Assembly (NCBI GenBank): GCA_022563885.1
Contig: JADFMM010000007.1
Coordinates: forward strand, 1-58,239
Source: Planctomycetota bacterium
Lineage (GTDB): Bacteria > Planctomycetota > Phycisphaerae > Sedimentisphaerales > Anaerobacaceae
Length of the DNA: 58,239 nt
Direction: 5' to 3'
The notes under the pieces are model-generated. The model ran no database searches. It was not told where the DNA came from and saw only the letters and a program-made list of their open reading frames with translations. Made by a program: the position numbers and the translations under genes. Below, in pieces: positions 7,552-15,456 of the stretch; the stretch's first letter is position 1, and each line of letters starts with the position of its first letter.

Positions 7552-8282
7552 TGGAAGCGACAACGATCCTACAAAAAGCCAAGCGTAGCCGTCTGATCGT
7601 CAAAGTGGTCCTGGCGGTCGTCGTGATCGCCGGAGTGGTGGTGGTCACCCGATTCATTGACTTGCAGCAGATCTTTGGCAATGCCCTGGACTGGATATCC
7701 GGCCTGGGACCGACCGGCCCCCTGGTCTTCGTCCTCCTGTACATCCTCGCCTGTGTCCTGTTGCTGCCGGGATCCCTCCTGACCCTGGGAGCCGGTGTGG
7801 TGTTTGGGGTGATCGAGGGATCGGTGGTCGTTTCGGTGGGCTCGACCCTGGGCGCGACCTGCGCATTTCTGGTAGGGCGCTACCTGGCCCGGGACTGGGT
7901 GGGTGCCAAGATCGCCGGCAATGACAAGTTCAAGGCCATCGACGAAGCCGTGGCGGTAGAGGGCTGGAAGATCGTCGGACTGACCCGGCTGTCTCCGATC
8001 TTTCCATTTAACCTGCTCAACTATGCCTTCGGATTGACCCAGGTCAAACTCAAACACTACCTCATCGCCTCGTGGCTGGGGATGATGCCCGGAACGATCA
8101 TGTATGTGTACATCGGTTCTCTGGCGGGTGATCTCGCCAGCCTCGGTAGTGGCGAACGCACACGCAGCACGGGTGAATGGATCCTCTACGGCATTGGCCT
8201 AGCGGCCACCGTCGTGGTCGCCGTGTTTGTCACACGCATCGCCAAGAAGGCCTTGGATACCCGCGTTGCATCTCAATCCTAA
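7551..8282 (+). CDS. TVP38/TMEM64-family membrane protein
   Basis: 243 residues with about five or six hydrophobic segments. The family core is clear: LPGSLLTLGAGVVFG, then GSTLGATCAFLVGRYLARDWV and RLSPIFPFNLLNYAFGLTQV, ending with SWLGMMPGTIMYVYIGSLAG. Members belong to the DedA/VTT superfamily of inner-membrane proteins implicated in lipid or ion handling. Start overlaps the DUF547 stop, indicating translational coupling. Confidence 0.9.
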   Translation: MEATTILQKAKRSRLIVKVVLAVVVIAGVVVVTRFIDLQQIFGNALDWISGLGPTGPLVFVLLYILACVLLLPGSLLTLGAGVVFGVIEGSVVVSVGSTLGATCAFLVGRYLARDWVGAKIAGNDKFKAIDEAVAVEGWKIVGLTRLSPIFPFNLLNYAFGLTQVKLKHYLIASWLGMMPGTIMYVYIGSLAGDLASLGSGERTRSTGEWILYGIGLAATVVVAVFVTRIAKKALDTRVASQS

Positions 8283-8309
8283 GGGCGCCAAATGAAGGAG
8301 AGACTTACC

Positions 8310-9842
8310 ATGTCGGATAGCAAGCAGGAAAGCACGTTGATCAGTCCCTGGGACAAGCACAACGAGGAACTGGTTTCCCTCGTTCATCCCTCCGATTGGA
8401 CGAATCCCAAACCCGCCGCACGCTACGATCTGGTTGTCATCGGCGGCGGTACCGCCGGGCTTGTGACCGCGGCGGGAGCCGCCGGTCTAGGCGCCAAAGT
8501 CGCGCTGATCGAAAGACACCTGCTGGGCGGGGACTGCCTGAATGTGGGGTGTGTACCGTCCAAGGGGATTATCGGCAGTGCCCGCCGCGCCGCTGCCGTA
8601 CGCGATGCCGAGGCGCTGGGAATCTCCGGTCCGGCCGCCAAGACACCCGATTTTGGCCAGGTCATGGAACGGATGCGCCGACTGCGGGCCGCCATAGCCC
8701 CCAATGATTCCGCCCAGCGCTTCCGCGATCTGGGGGTCGATGTATTCTTGGGCCAGGGTCGGTTCGTGGATGCCAAGAGCATTGCGGTGGATGGTGAAAC
8801 CCTGCGTTTCAAACGCGCCGTCGTCGCCACCGGAGCCCGAGCATCCGCGCCGGCCATTGCGGGACTCGATACGGTCCCCTACCTGACCAACGAAACCCTG
8901 TTCTCGTTAACGGAACGCCCGCAGCGACTCGGCATCATCGGCGCCGGCCCCATCGGCTGCGAGATGGCACAGGCCTTCGCCCGGCTCGGCTCCGAGGTCT
9001 TTCTGGTGGAAGCGACGCACGGCATACTCCCGCGCGAAGACCGGGACGGCGCCGACATCGTCCGGGACGCCCTGCAGAAGGATGGCGTGAGACTGCTGTG
9101 CTGCGGCAAAGAGCTGACCCTTTCCTCTGCTGACAGAGGAAGGGTGCGGCTGCGTGTCGAATCGCACGGCCAGGGATACGACGAGGTGGTGGATAAACTG
9201 CTGGTGGCCGCGGGAAGGGCCCCGAATGTAGAAGGATTGGACCTGGAAAACGCGGGTGTCGCGTTCAACAAGAAGGGTGTCCAAGTGGACGATCGCCTGC
9301 GTACCACCAACCGGAAGATCTTCGCGGCAGGCGACATCTGCTCACCCTACCAGTTCACCCACGCCGCCGACTTCATGGCCCGCATCGTGATACAAAATGC
9401 GCTCTTCTTCGGTCGTGCCAAGGTCAGTGCCCTCACGATTCCCTGGTGCACCTACACCGAGCCGGAAATCGCCCATGTGGGTCTCTATGAAAAACAGGCC
9501 GAGGAGAAGGGCATGACGATCGACACCTTCACCCAGGAATTTCGTGAGGTCGATCGATCGATCCTGGAAGGCGAGACCGACGGTTTCGTTCGTGTCCATG
9601 TACGCCAGGGCACCGATGTCATCGTCGGGGCCACCATCGTGGGTGCGGGGGCCGGCAACTTGATCTCCGAGATCACGCTGGCCATGACCCATGGGCTTGG
9701 CCTCAAGAAGATCGCCGCAACCATCCACCCCTACCCCACCCAGGCCGAAGCCATCCGTCGTGTCGGCGATCAGTACAATCGAACCCGCCTGACGCCTCGG
9801 ACCAAGGCACTGTTGTCGACCATGATCAAATGGCAACGCTAA
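8310..9842 (+). CDS. MerA-like pyridine nucleotide-disulfide oxidoreductase (not a true mercuric reductase)
   Basis: 510 residues from the ATG at 8310, chosen over 8292 because AAGGAG sits between the two. FAD site GGGTAGL near residue 47, redox disulfide GGDCLNVGCVPSK, NAD site GAGPIGCEMA, second FAD motif AAGDIC and the dimer-interface HPYPTQAEAIRRVGD are all present. It resembles MerA and lipoamide dehydrogenase, but the C-terminus ends in STMIKWQR without the vicinal Cys pair that delivers Hg(II), and the N-terminal metal domain is absent. It therefore belongs to the dihydrolipoamide-dehydrogenase-like group usually found beside TVP38 proteins. The substrate is unknown; a low-molecular-weight disulfide is plausible. 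Last gene of the sigma-54 series. Confidence 0.9.
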   Translation: MSDSKQESTLISPWDKHNEELVSLVHPSDWTNPKPAARYDLVVIGGGTAGLVTAAGAAGLGAKVALIERHLLGGDCLNVGCVPSKGIIGSARRAAAVRDAEALGISGPAAKTPDFGQVMERMRRLRAAIAPNDSAQRFRDLGVDVFLGQGRFVDAKSIAVDGETLRFKRAVVATGARASAPAIAGLDTVPYLTNETLFSLTERPQRLGIIGAGPIGCEMAQAFARLGSEVFLVEATHGILPREDRDGADIVRDALQKDGVRLLCCGKELTLSSADRGRVRLRVESHGQGYDEVVDKLLVAAGRAPNVEGLDLENAGVAFNKKGVQVDDRLRTTNRKIFAAGDICSPYQFTHAADFMARIVIQNALFFGRAKVSALTIPWCTYTEPEIAHVGLYEKQAEEKGMTIDTFTQEFREVDRSILEGETDGFVRVHVRQGTDVIVGATIVGAGAGNLISEITLAMTHGLGLKKIAATIHPYPTQAEAIRRVGDQYNRTRLTPRTKALLSTMIKWQR

Positions 9843-9871
9843 TAAAAATACCAATAAATGCCCCAAAACCC

Positions 9872-9903
9872 TAAACCCTGTAGTATGGTACGGGCTGTAT
9901 ACT
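9872..9903 (+). promoter_or_regulatory. MerR-type operator and stretched promoter
   Basis: An imperfect dyad ACCCTGTAGTATGGTACGGG (starting at 9875; arms ACCC.GTA / TAC.GGGCT) lies just upstream of a TATACT -10 box at 9898-9903. A weak -35-like TAAACC (9872-9877) is 20 bases upstream, the overlong spacing that MerR-family activators correct by DNA distortion. It sits 18 bases before the merR start, so merR and the genes after it are probably autoregulated from here. Confidence 0.65.
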
Positions 9904-9920
9904 TGGCAGAAGCATCAATA

Positions 9921-10346
9921 ATGGAGACCAAGATCGAATCATTGACCATAGGTAAGGTGGCACGGCTCGCCGAGATTGGCGTAGAAACAATGCGGTTCTA
10001 CGAGCGGGAGGGACTGATCGAGTCGCCCCCTCGGCGGGCGTCAGGTTATCGGCAATACCCAAGCGATACGGTAGACCGTGTGCGGTTTATCAAGCGCGCC
10101 AAAGCACTCGGTTTCTCGCTCAGGGAGATCAAGGAGCTTCTCTCGTTACGCGCGGCTCCCCGCACCAAGTGTACCGATATCCGTCAGCGGGCACTGCGGA
10201 AGATCCAGGACATCGACGAGAAAACCGACACCTTGCGCCGGATGCGCAAGGCCCTCACCAAGCTGGTGGCAGAGTGCGAAGGAAGTCGGCCGGTTACCGA
10301 ATGCCCCATCCTGGCATCCCTCAGCACGCAGAAGGAGAAACCATGA
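9921..10346 (+). CDS. merR: Mercury-type MerR transcriptional regulator
   Basis: 141 residues. N-terminal winged helix-turn-helix with TIGKVARLAEIGVETMRFYE and GYRQY, then the dimerisation helix. The metal-binding cysteines are Cys84, Cys119 and Cys128. Their spacing (35 and 9) equals that of Cys82, Cys117 and Cys126 in Tn501 MerR, and the last is followed by PILASL as in MerR (CPLIASL). This favours Hg(II) over copper, lead or zinc as the inducer; the assignment rests on spacing alone. Upstream in-frame codons fall inside the operator, so ATG 9921 was chosen. The stop overlaps the next start (ATGA). Confidence 0.9.
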   Translation: METKIESLTIGKVARLAEIGVETMRFYEREGLIESPPRRASGYRQYPSDTVDRVRFIKRAKALGFSLREIKELLSLRAAPRTKCTDIRQRALRKIQDIDEKTDTLRRMRKALTKLVAECEGSRPVTECPILASLSTQKEKP

Positions 10347-11263
10347 GTACCCGCCAAATCTCCTTGAGAACCCGTATTGACCCAAAAACACTCTGCCCCT
10401 CTTGTGATAGCAAGGGTCGTGCGGTGAAACCGGTCACCATCGAATCCCTCGTGATCGAAGCGGCTCGGGCGCGGGTGGGGCGAACGGATGGCTTCCGGTT
10501 CTGCGCCGAGCCGTCCTGCGAGGTGGCCTACTTTCATCCGGAGACCGGAGACCGCTTCCTGCGCCGCGACGTGAAGGTCCGCATCGGTCAAAAGGAAACC
10601 ACGCCACCCCGCCCCGTTTGTTACTGTTTCGACCATACGGTCGAAGAGATCGAGGATGAGGTGGCGAGAACGGGCCGCTCCCGCATTCCTGACCAAATTC
10701 AGGAGAAATGTCGAGAGGGGCTAGATCGGTGCGAGGAAACCAACCCCCAGGGTGCCTGTTGTCTCGGCAACGTGCGCCGCACGCTGAAAGAAGCGCAGGC
10801 CCAGGTGAATCGGGGCGCACCGGTCGATGCGGTGGTCACGCAGGAATCGAATGAGACAGAGGAGGATGGTTGCGCCATGAATACGAAAACCCTCGTTTGC
10901 CCTACCTGTGGCTGTTCCCTCGTCAGGCTGGGAGTCAACAGGGATCAGGCGCCCACGACTCGCTGGAACGATGAAGAATTTCGTTTCTGTTGTCGGGGCT
11001 GCGCCGACCTGTTCGTGACTGACCCAAGGAGATTCATCCGGGAAACGAATGATTTGATCGTATGCCCAACCTGCCTGGCGGAAAAACCACAGAAGTTCGC
11101 CGTCAAGGTTGAAGTGGCCGGACAGGAAGTGCATTTCTGCCGCTGTCCATACTGTGTGGAAGCCTACAGGAAGGATCCTGACTATTACCTCAAACGTTTG
11201 GAGGGCGTCATCCCTTATGAGGGCGTGCTGGGGCATGAAGGATGTTGCGTCAGGCCCGGGTAA
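10343..11263 (+). CDS. CopZ-like iron-sulfur / YHS-type cysteine-rich metal-binding protein
   Basis: 306 residues, very cysteine-rich, with no signal peptide, so cytoplasmic. The N-terminal half (CPSCDSKG, FRFC, then CYCFDHTVEEIEDEV and GACCLGN) resembles the [2Fe-2S]/zinc N-terminal domain of archaeal CopZ and bacterioferritin-associated ferredoxins. The C-terminal half, from an internal Met at 10878, holds two YHS/TRASH-like units: CPTCGC with FRFCCRGCADLF and DPRRF, then CPTC with HFCRCPYCVEAYRKDPDYY. This looks like a fusion of a metallochaperone with metal-sensing or metal-trapping domains. Overlap with merR and the following merC suggest intracellular handling of a thiophilic metal. Confidence 0.75.
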   Translation: MSTRQISLRTRIDPKTLCPSCDSKGRAVKPVTIESLVIEAARARVGRTDGFRFCAEPSCEVAYFHPETGDRFLRRDVKVRIGQKETTPPRPVCYCFDHTVEEIEDEVARTGRSRIPDQIQEKCREGLDRCEETNPQGACCLGNVRRTLKEAQAQVNRGAPVDAVVTQESNETEEDGCAMNTKTLVCPTCGCSLVRLGVNRDQAPTTRWNDEEFRFCCRGCADLFVTDPRRFIRETNDLIVCPTCLAEKPQKFAVKVEVAGQEVHFCRCPYCVEAYRKDPDYYLKRLEGVIPYEGVLGHEGCCVRPG

Positions 11264-11297
11264 AAACCTATTCACCAATAGAAATGAGATTAAGATA

Positions 11298-11726
11298 GTG
11301 AACCAACCTTCAAGTAAACATAAGCGGACGGGCCGGTGGCGAAGTTTCCTGCCGATGGCACCGGGCATTGGTGTATCTCTGTTGCCGGTGGGCCTTTGTC
11401 CAGCCTGTTGGCCGGCTTATGCGGGCTTACTGAGTTCGCTCGGATTGGGATTTCTGGGCGAACGGACTTATTTGCTCCCCTTAACGATTCTATTTCTGAT
11501 CGCAGCGGTCTGCTCGCTATATTACCGAGCACGCACACGGTGGGGATACGGTCCGTTTGTGGCAGGATTGATTGCGTCGATAATGTTGTATGTGGGCAAG
11601 TTTGTGCTGCATTCCAATCCGATGCTTTATGTGGGCGTTGCTTTACTGGTGGGGGCCTCGCTTTGGAACGCCTGGCCGGAGAGGAGGTCTCAAAATACAT
11701 GTTGTCCGGGACCAGACAAAGCGTAA
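11298..11726 (+). CDS. merC: MerC-family mercury transport protein
   Basis: 142 residues if GTG 11298 is used; ATG 11235 and ATG 11355 are other possible starts. Four hydrophobic segments. The family signatures are the intramembrane CPACWPAY near the N-terminus (MerC has CAACFPAL), LGLGFLGE, the later LMYVG-like MLYVGVALLVGASLWN and a terminal Cys-rich tail (NTCCPG). MerC carries Hg(II) across the inner membrane through the paired cysteines. No MerP or MerT is present; the exported CxxC proteins encoded downstream could take the MerP role. Confidence 0.85.
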   Translation: MNQPSSKHKRTGRWRSFLPMAPGIGVSLLPVGLCPACWPAYAGLLSSLGLGFLGERTYLLPLTILFLIAAVCSLYYRARTRWGYGPFVAGLIASIMLYVGKFVLHSNPMLYVGVALLVGASLWNAWPERRSQNTCCPGPDKA

Positions 11727-12556
11727 TCCGTGATTTGCCTCTACCTCTATTGTGGGCCATAACCCTGCTGACGATGGTGATCAGCACAAAGGGGTGGGCA
11801 CACGAGCCGGTGTTCAGCATGGGTCCAGAGACGATCTGGCAAGGCGGTGTCGGCATTGAAACGGAGTTCGAGTTTGCGGATGAAGGAGGCGAAGAATTGA
11901 GCGTGTTGCACTATGAGATCCTCTACGGCCTTACGAAAGATTTATCGCTCACCTTGGAGGTGCCACAGATACTTGATCGCCAAGCAGAGGGCGAAACAGG
12001 AGATGGCCTTGGTGATGTCGAAGTCCGGGCTAAATACCAATTCTTCAAGAAGGATATGCTCAATGCCCAACACAAGATAACCGGCATCTTTGGGATCAAG
12101 GTCCCCACCGGTGACGACGAAGCGGACCCACCGCTGGGCACCGGCACGACGGAGTTTCCGTTCGGGTTGTCCTACGGATACGAATCACGGACCTGGTACC
12201 ACTTTCTCACGACCCTCTACCGGCTACGCACTGAAAGCGGAAACAGCGACCCCGGCGACCGGTTATTTATCAATGGGGCGGTCGGCTACCGCCCGGTCCA
12301 GGGCGAATACACCGATCCGGATGTCGTCTTTTTCCTGGAGATGAACGCTGAGTTCGAATTCAAGGATGAACTGCGCGGAACGCGTCTGCCCAACACTGGC
12401 GGCAATACGATCTGGCTCGGCCCTACCACGCTGGTCTCCCCCAATCCCCAGTGGATGTTCAAAACCGGCATCCAGTTTCCGATCTATGAAAATCTCAATG
12501 GCCACCAGGAGCATAGTGAGTTTCGCGCGAGCTTTGGCATTGAACACCATTTCTAG
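11699..12556 (+). CDS. Outer-membrane beta-barrel-like protein
   Basis: 285 residues; ATG 11699 overlaps the merC end and is preceded by GGAGG. An N-terminal signal peptide (LLWAITLLTMVISTKGWA) is followed by alternating amphipathic strands and the C-terminal aromatic FGIEHHF typical of barrels. Segments such as YEILYGLTKDLSLTLEVP and GLGDVEVRAKYQFF recall the MetA/phenol-degradation-type outer-membrane family. There is no TolC-type helical domain. It may be the outer-membrane route for the metal handled by this operon; the family assignment is tentative. Confidence 0.7.
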   Translation: MLSGTRQSVIRDLPLPLLWAITLLTMVISTKGWAHEPVFSMGPETIWQGGVGIETEFEFADEGGEELSVLHYEILYGLTKDLSLTLEVPQILDRQAEGETGDGLGDVEVRAKYQFFKKDMLNAQHKITGIFGIKVPTGDDEADPPLGTGTTEFPFGLSYGYESRTWYHFLTTLYRLRTESGNSDPGDRLFINGAVGYRPVQGEYTDPDVVFFLEMNAEFEFKDELRGTRLPNTGGNTIWLGPTTLVSPNPQWMFKTGIQFPIYENLNGHQEHSEFRASFGIEHHF

Positions 12557-12589
12557 AGTTTATGGAGCACGATTTCTGGGAGTATAGCT

Positions 12590-13420
12590 ATGATTAACAG
12601 ACGGTATTATGCTCTTTTGGCATTTGTCATGTTGACAACTGTTTCGATGGTACATGGCCATGTCCAGCAAGTCACCTTGCGTGTCGATGGCCTGGCCTGC
12701 CCATTTTGTGCTTTCGGGCTCGAAAAGAAGATCAAGAAACTGCCAGGGTACGACTCGCTGCATTTTTTGATCAACGAAGGCAAAGTCATTGTGGGATGGC
12801 GTGATGATCAACCGCTAGACCTAAAGGAGATTGACAAGGCGGTGGATAAGGCAGGATTTACCCTGCGTGGCGTGACCGGAACCTTTATCGGCACGATCTC
12901 CAGAGGTAATAAAGGAGAATTGTACCTTGATCTTATAGAACCTGTAGAGCAACGCTTACACCTCGATATGCCTAAAGACAAGCGGCGGATCAAAACCAAG
13001 AAAACGGATCAGATTCAATCTACGCCACAGCCTCTTCGCGAAAGGCTCGAAGGTCTATTAACGCAGGGTAATCTGGTTGAAATCACTGGCAAGGTGGAAG
13101 GGCACTCTAAGAACAAAGTACTCCTAAATCTAAGTATTAATAGTCTTGCCATTGTGTCACCTCCAGAGGAATTTGGCTGCAAGGTTATCAGCAGGGTCGA
13201 GAATCTCGTCTGCAGTAGGTGTGTAACCCGAGTTGTTCGAACATTTATGCCATTGGAAGATGTTCTCCACATACAGGCAGATCATCTTGAAGATGAGATA
13301 CAAATCTGGACCCAATCAGAAAAGCCAAATCTGATGAGGCTACGTGACCGGATCGAGCTGCTTGGTTTTAAGGTTGAGCAGATTCGAGTCCAAAAAGAAA
13401 AAGAGGATCAGAAGAAATAA
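12590..13420 (+). CDS. Exported protein with two heavy-metal-associated (CxxC) domains
   Basis: 276 residues with a signal peptide of about 23 residues ending HG. The N-terminal domain carries GLACPFC (Cys37, Cys40) in an HMA-like context (LRVDGLACPFCAFGLEKKI). The middle, about residues 95-190, has beta-rich segments (GTFIGTISRGNKGELYLDL, NLVEITGKVEG) that could form an OB-like fold. A second HMA-like domain has VCSRC (Cys208, Cys211), then EDVLHIQADHLEDEIQIW and a Lys/Glu-rich tail. It probably binds a soft metal outside the cytoplasm, like a two-site MerP or CopZ. Its paralogue is two frames downstream. GC is lower than in neighbouring genes. Confidence 0.75.
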   Translation: MINRRYYALLAFVMLTTVSMVHGHVQQVTLRVDGLACPFCAFGLEKKIKKLPGYDSLHFLINEGKVIVGWRDDQPLDLKEIDKAVDKAGFTLRGVTGTFIGTISRGNKGELYLDLIEPVEQRLHLDMPKDKRRIKTKKTDQIQSTPQPLRERLEGLLTQGNLVEITGKVEGHSKNKVLLNLSINSLAIVSPPEEFGCKVISRVENLVCSRCVTRVVRTFMPLEDVLHIQADHLEDEIQIWTQSEKPNLMRLRDRIELLGFKVEQIRVQKEKEDQKK

Positions 13421-13485
13421 CTGTTTCACCTGGGTAGCATGCATGCAGACGATTCAGTTGATTTGAGCCATTAAGAGATGTAAAA

Positions 13486-13665
13486 ATGAAACTACAAATT
13501 ACTACAATTATTCTATTGTTGCTGCTCGGTTCATCCGGACATGCAATCGTCGAATCACCGCGGGAAGTTGTCGTTAAGGTTGACGGCATGTTCTGCTCAT
13601 TTTGCACGTTTGGAATTGGGAGCTGCAGGGCTGGGTCAATCCCTTTGATCGGAGAATGGATATGA
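13486..13665 (+). pseudogene. Truncated third copy of the two-HMA exported protein
   Basis: 59 codons: a signal peptide (ITTIILLLLLGSSGHA) and the start of an HMA domain with DGMFCSFCTFGIG, where the intact neighbour reads DGLACPFCAFGLE. After that Gly the similarity ends and the frame closes at TGA 13663-13665, overlapping the ATG of the next gene. It looks like an internal deletion that fused the start of one paralogue to the leader of the next. It may still be translated as a small secreted CxxC peptide. Confidence 0.65.
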
Positions 13666-14507
13666 AACTCATAGAAGGTTTTCTCGTGTGCGGCGTGACA
13701 TTTGTGGTGTCGCAAGCATTTGCAGGCGAATCAAAAGGCAGCACCGACCCTGTGGTCCAACTCGGCGTCGAAGAAGTCCGTGTCAACGTGAAGGGACTGG
13801 CTTGTCCCTTCTGCGCCTACAACATCGAAAAGCGGGTCAAGAAGCTGGACGGAGTCGATCGAAAGGCACCCTTCAACGTGTCTCTCGAAAGAGGGGTAGC
13901 CTCATTCACATGGAAGCCATCTATCCCTTTTGGCCCCAGTGTCGTCAACGAGCAGGTCAAAAAGGCAGGATTTACTCCGGGGACGATCGACGTCACCGTC
14001 TCCGGGCACTTGTCGTTCAAAAGATCTGAAACCCATGGAGAACAGGGGCAGATCGCATTGCACCTGCCGATGACCCATCAGAATGTTGCCATTTCCGCCT
14101 CGAAACGAGCAGATCGTGTGGAGAGCTATGCGCTCTTGCTGCGAAAGGCCAAGCACCTTCAAGGCAATTCTATGTTCGCCGTACGCATTCGAGCCACTGT
14201 CCTTGAGGAAAAACGGTCGTGGAAGCTGAAACTGAAGCGCTGGGAACCCTTGTTTTACGGGGCGAGGGTCGTTATTGACGTGGAGACCTTCGCCTGTGAG
14301 CGTTGTGCGACCGGAGTGATGCGCTCCCTGATGGAACTTGAAGGTGTCATTCACGTGGAGGCCGATCACGAAAAGAATCACGCTGTTGTTTGGACGACCG
14401 AGGCTAAGCCGAGAATTGAATTGTTGAAGAAAACGGTGGTGGGCGCCGGCTTCAAAGTGACTCAGGTAGAAGTGCTTCCCAAAGCAACGGGGAGCCAAGG
14501 TGGATAG
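13662..14507 (+). CDS. Exported protein with two heavy-metal-associated (CxxC) domains, second paralogue
   Basis: 281 residues; signal peptide of about 21 residues ending QAFA. Same architecture as 12590-13420: GLACPFC at Cys48/Cys51, a beta-rich middle (GTIDVTVSGHLSF, FAVRIRATVLEE) and a second domain with ACERC at Cys212/Cys215 followed by GVIHVEADHEKNHAVVW. Both paralogues keep Cys pairs in both domains, suggesting both sites are used. The start overlaps the truncated copy and the end overlaps the NHL gene, so the three are translationally linked. Confidence 0.75.
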   Translation: MKLIEGFLVCGVTFVVSQAFAGESKGSTDPVVQLGVEEVRVNVKGLACPFCAYNIEKRVKKLDGVDRKAPFNVSLERGVASFTWKPSIPFGPSVVNEQVKKAGFTPGTIDVTVSGHLSFKRSETHGEQGQIALHLPMTHQNVAISASKRADRVESYALLLRKAKHLQGNSMFAVRIRATVLEEKRSWKLKLKRWEPLFYGARVVIDVETFACERCATGVMRSLMELEGVIHVEADHEKNHAVVWTTEAKPRIELLKKTVVGAGFKVTQVEVLPKATGSQGG

Positions 14508-15456
14508 CTTGACTACGCGCCCAATGCCCATTCTCATCGTTGTTTTCGCCGCCATTTTTCTGGCCTTGTGTTCGCTTCTGTCCTGCGGACAACGCCCCCG
14601 CAGTGCATCTTTGACTGCGACGTGGAGTCAAAGCATCAAAACGGATGCATTTCAAGAAACCACCGGTGTGGCACTCTCCAATAGCACTCTGTTTGTCAGC
14701 GACTCGAAACAGGCAACCATCTATCGACTCAGTGTTGACGGCAGCGCCAAGAGCCAATGGCCCAAGAGACCAGACGTCATGGGAAGGCCTACTCATATCC
14801 ATTTCGGACGGGATGGGAGGCTCTACGTTCCGGATCATCTTGAGGATCGCATCTGGGTGTATGGGGAAGACGGCAGCCTTGTTCTGACCCTGGGCGAGCA
14901 CGGCACCGGCAATGGACAATTCGACTCCCCAGCCGGGGTTGCCGTTGCAGAGGATGGGTCGATCTATGTCGCGGATTTCAACAATCATCGCATCCAACAA
15001 TTCGATCACTCCGGAGGTTTTGTTCGAGCTTGGGGAAAGAAGGGACATCATCGGCCGGGAAGCCTTAACTACCCCACCGATCTTGCCATTGGTCCGGACG
15101 GCAACGTGTATGTCGCGGACGCCTACAACCATCGCATTGGGGTCTTCACGCCCACCGGCAAGCATCTCAGAACGTGGGGTGGAAAAGGTCATGACGCCGG
15201 AGAGTTCGACGTCGCAGTGGGTATCGCTGTGGATAGGCAAGGACGCGTGTATGTCGCCGACCAGTTCAATCACCGTGTTCAGGTATTCACCGCCGAAGGC
15301 CGGTGGCTGGGCATGTGGGGTAGGGCCGGCAACAAGCCGGGAGAATTCGACCGTCCCAACGACATTGCCATCGGGGCGGATGGGCGTGTGTATGTCGCGG
15401 ATTTTGGAAACGCTCGTGTCCAAGTGTTCATGATCGGAAAGGGAACCGAGCAATGA
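14500..15456 (+). CDS. NHL-repeat beta-propeller lipoprotein
   Basis: 318 residues from GTG 14500 (ATG 14524 is the alternative). A hydrophobic leader ends in LLSCGQ, a lipobox with the Cys as lipid site. The mature part is an NHL propeller with the repeated pattern G-x-F-D-x-P-x-G-[VI]-A-[VI] followed by VYVAD and HRIQ/HRVQVF; at least five blades are visible (e.g. DFNNHRIQQF, DAYNHRIGVF, DQFNHRVQVF). Such domains bind proteins or ligands; no catalytic motif is seen. It overlaps genes on both sides by 8 and 4 bases, tying it to the metal-protein block. Confidence 0.85.
   Translation: MDSLTTRPMPILIVVFAAIFLALCSLLSCGQRPRSASLTATWSQSIKTDAFQETTGVALSNSTLFVSDSKQATIYRLSVDGSAKSQWPKRPDVMGRPTHIHFGRDGRLYVPDHLEDRIWVYGEDGSLVLTLGEHGTGNGQFDSPAGVAVAEDGSIYVADFNNHRIQQFDHSGGFVRAWGKKGHHRPGSLNYPTDLAIGPDGNVYVADAYNHRIGVFTPTGKHLRTWGGKGHDAGEFDVAVGIAVDRQGRVYVADQFNHRVQVFTAEGRWLGMWGRAGNKPGEFDRPNDIAIGADGRVYVADFGNARVQVFMIGKGTEQ

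Noticed and set aside
8310-9842. Calling this gene merA because it precedes merR and merC
   Set aside because: It lacks the C-terminal vicinal cysteines and the N-terminal metal domain, and it is transcriptionally grouped with DUF547 and TVP38, before the merR operator.
14452-15453. 333-codon open frame on the minus strand
   Set aside because: Antisense to the NHL gene; its apparent repeats merely reflect the propeller repeats on the other strand.
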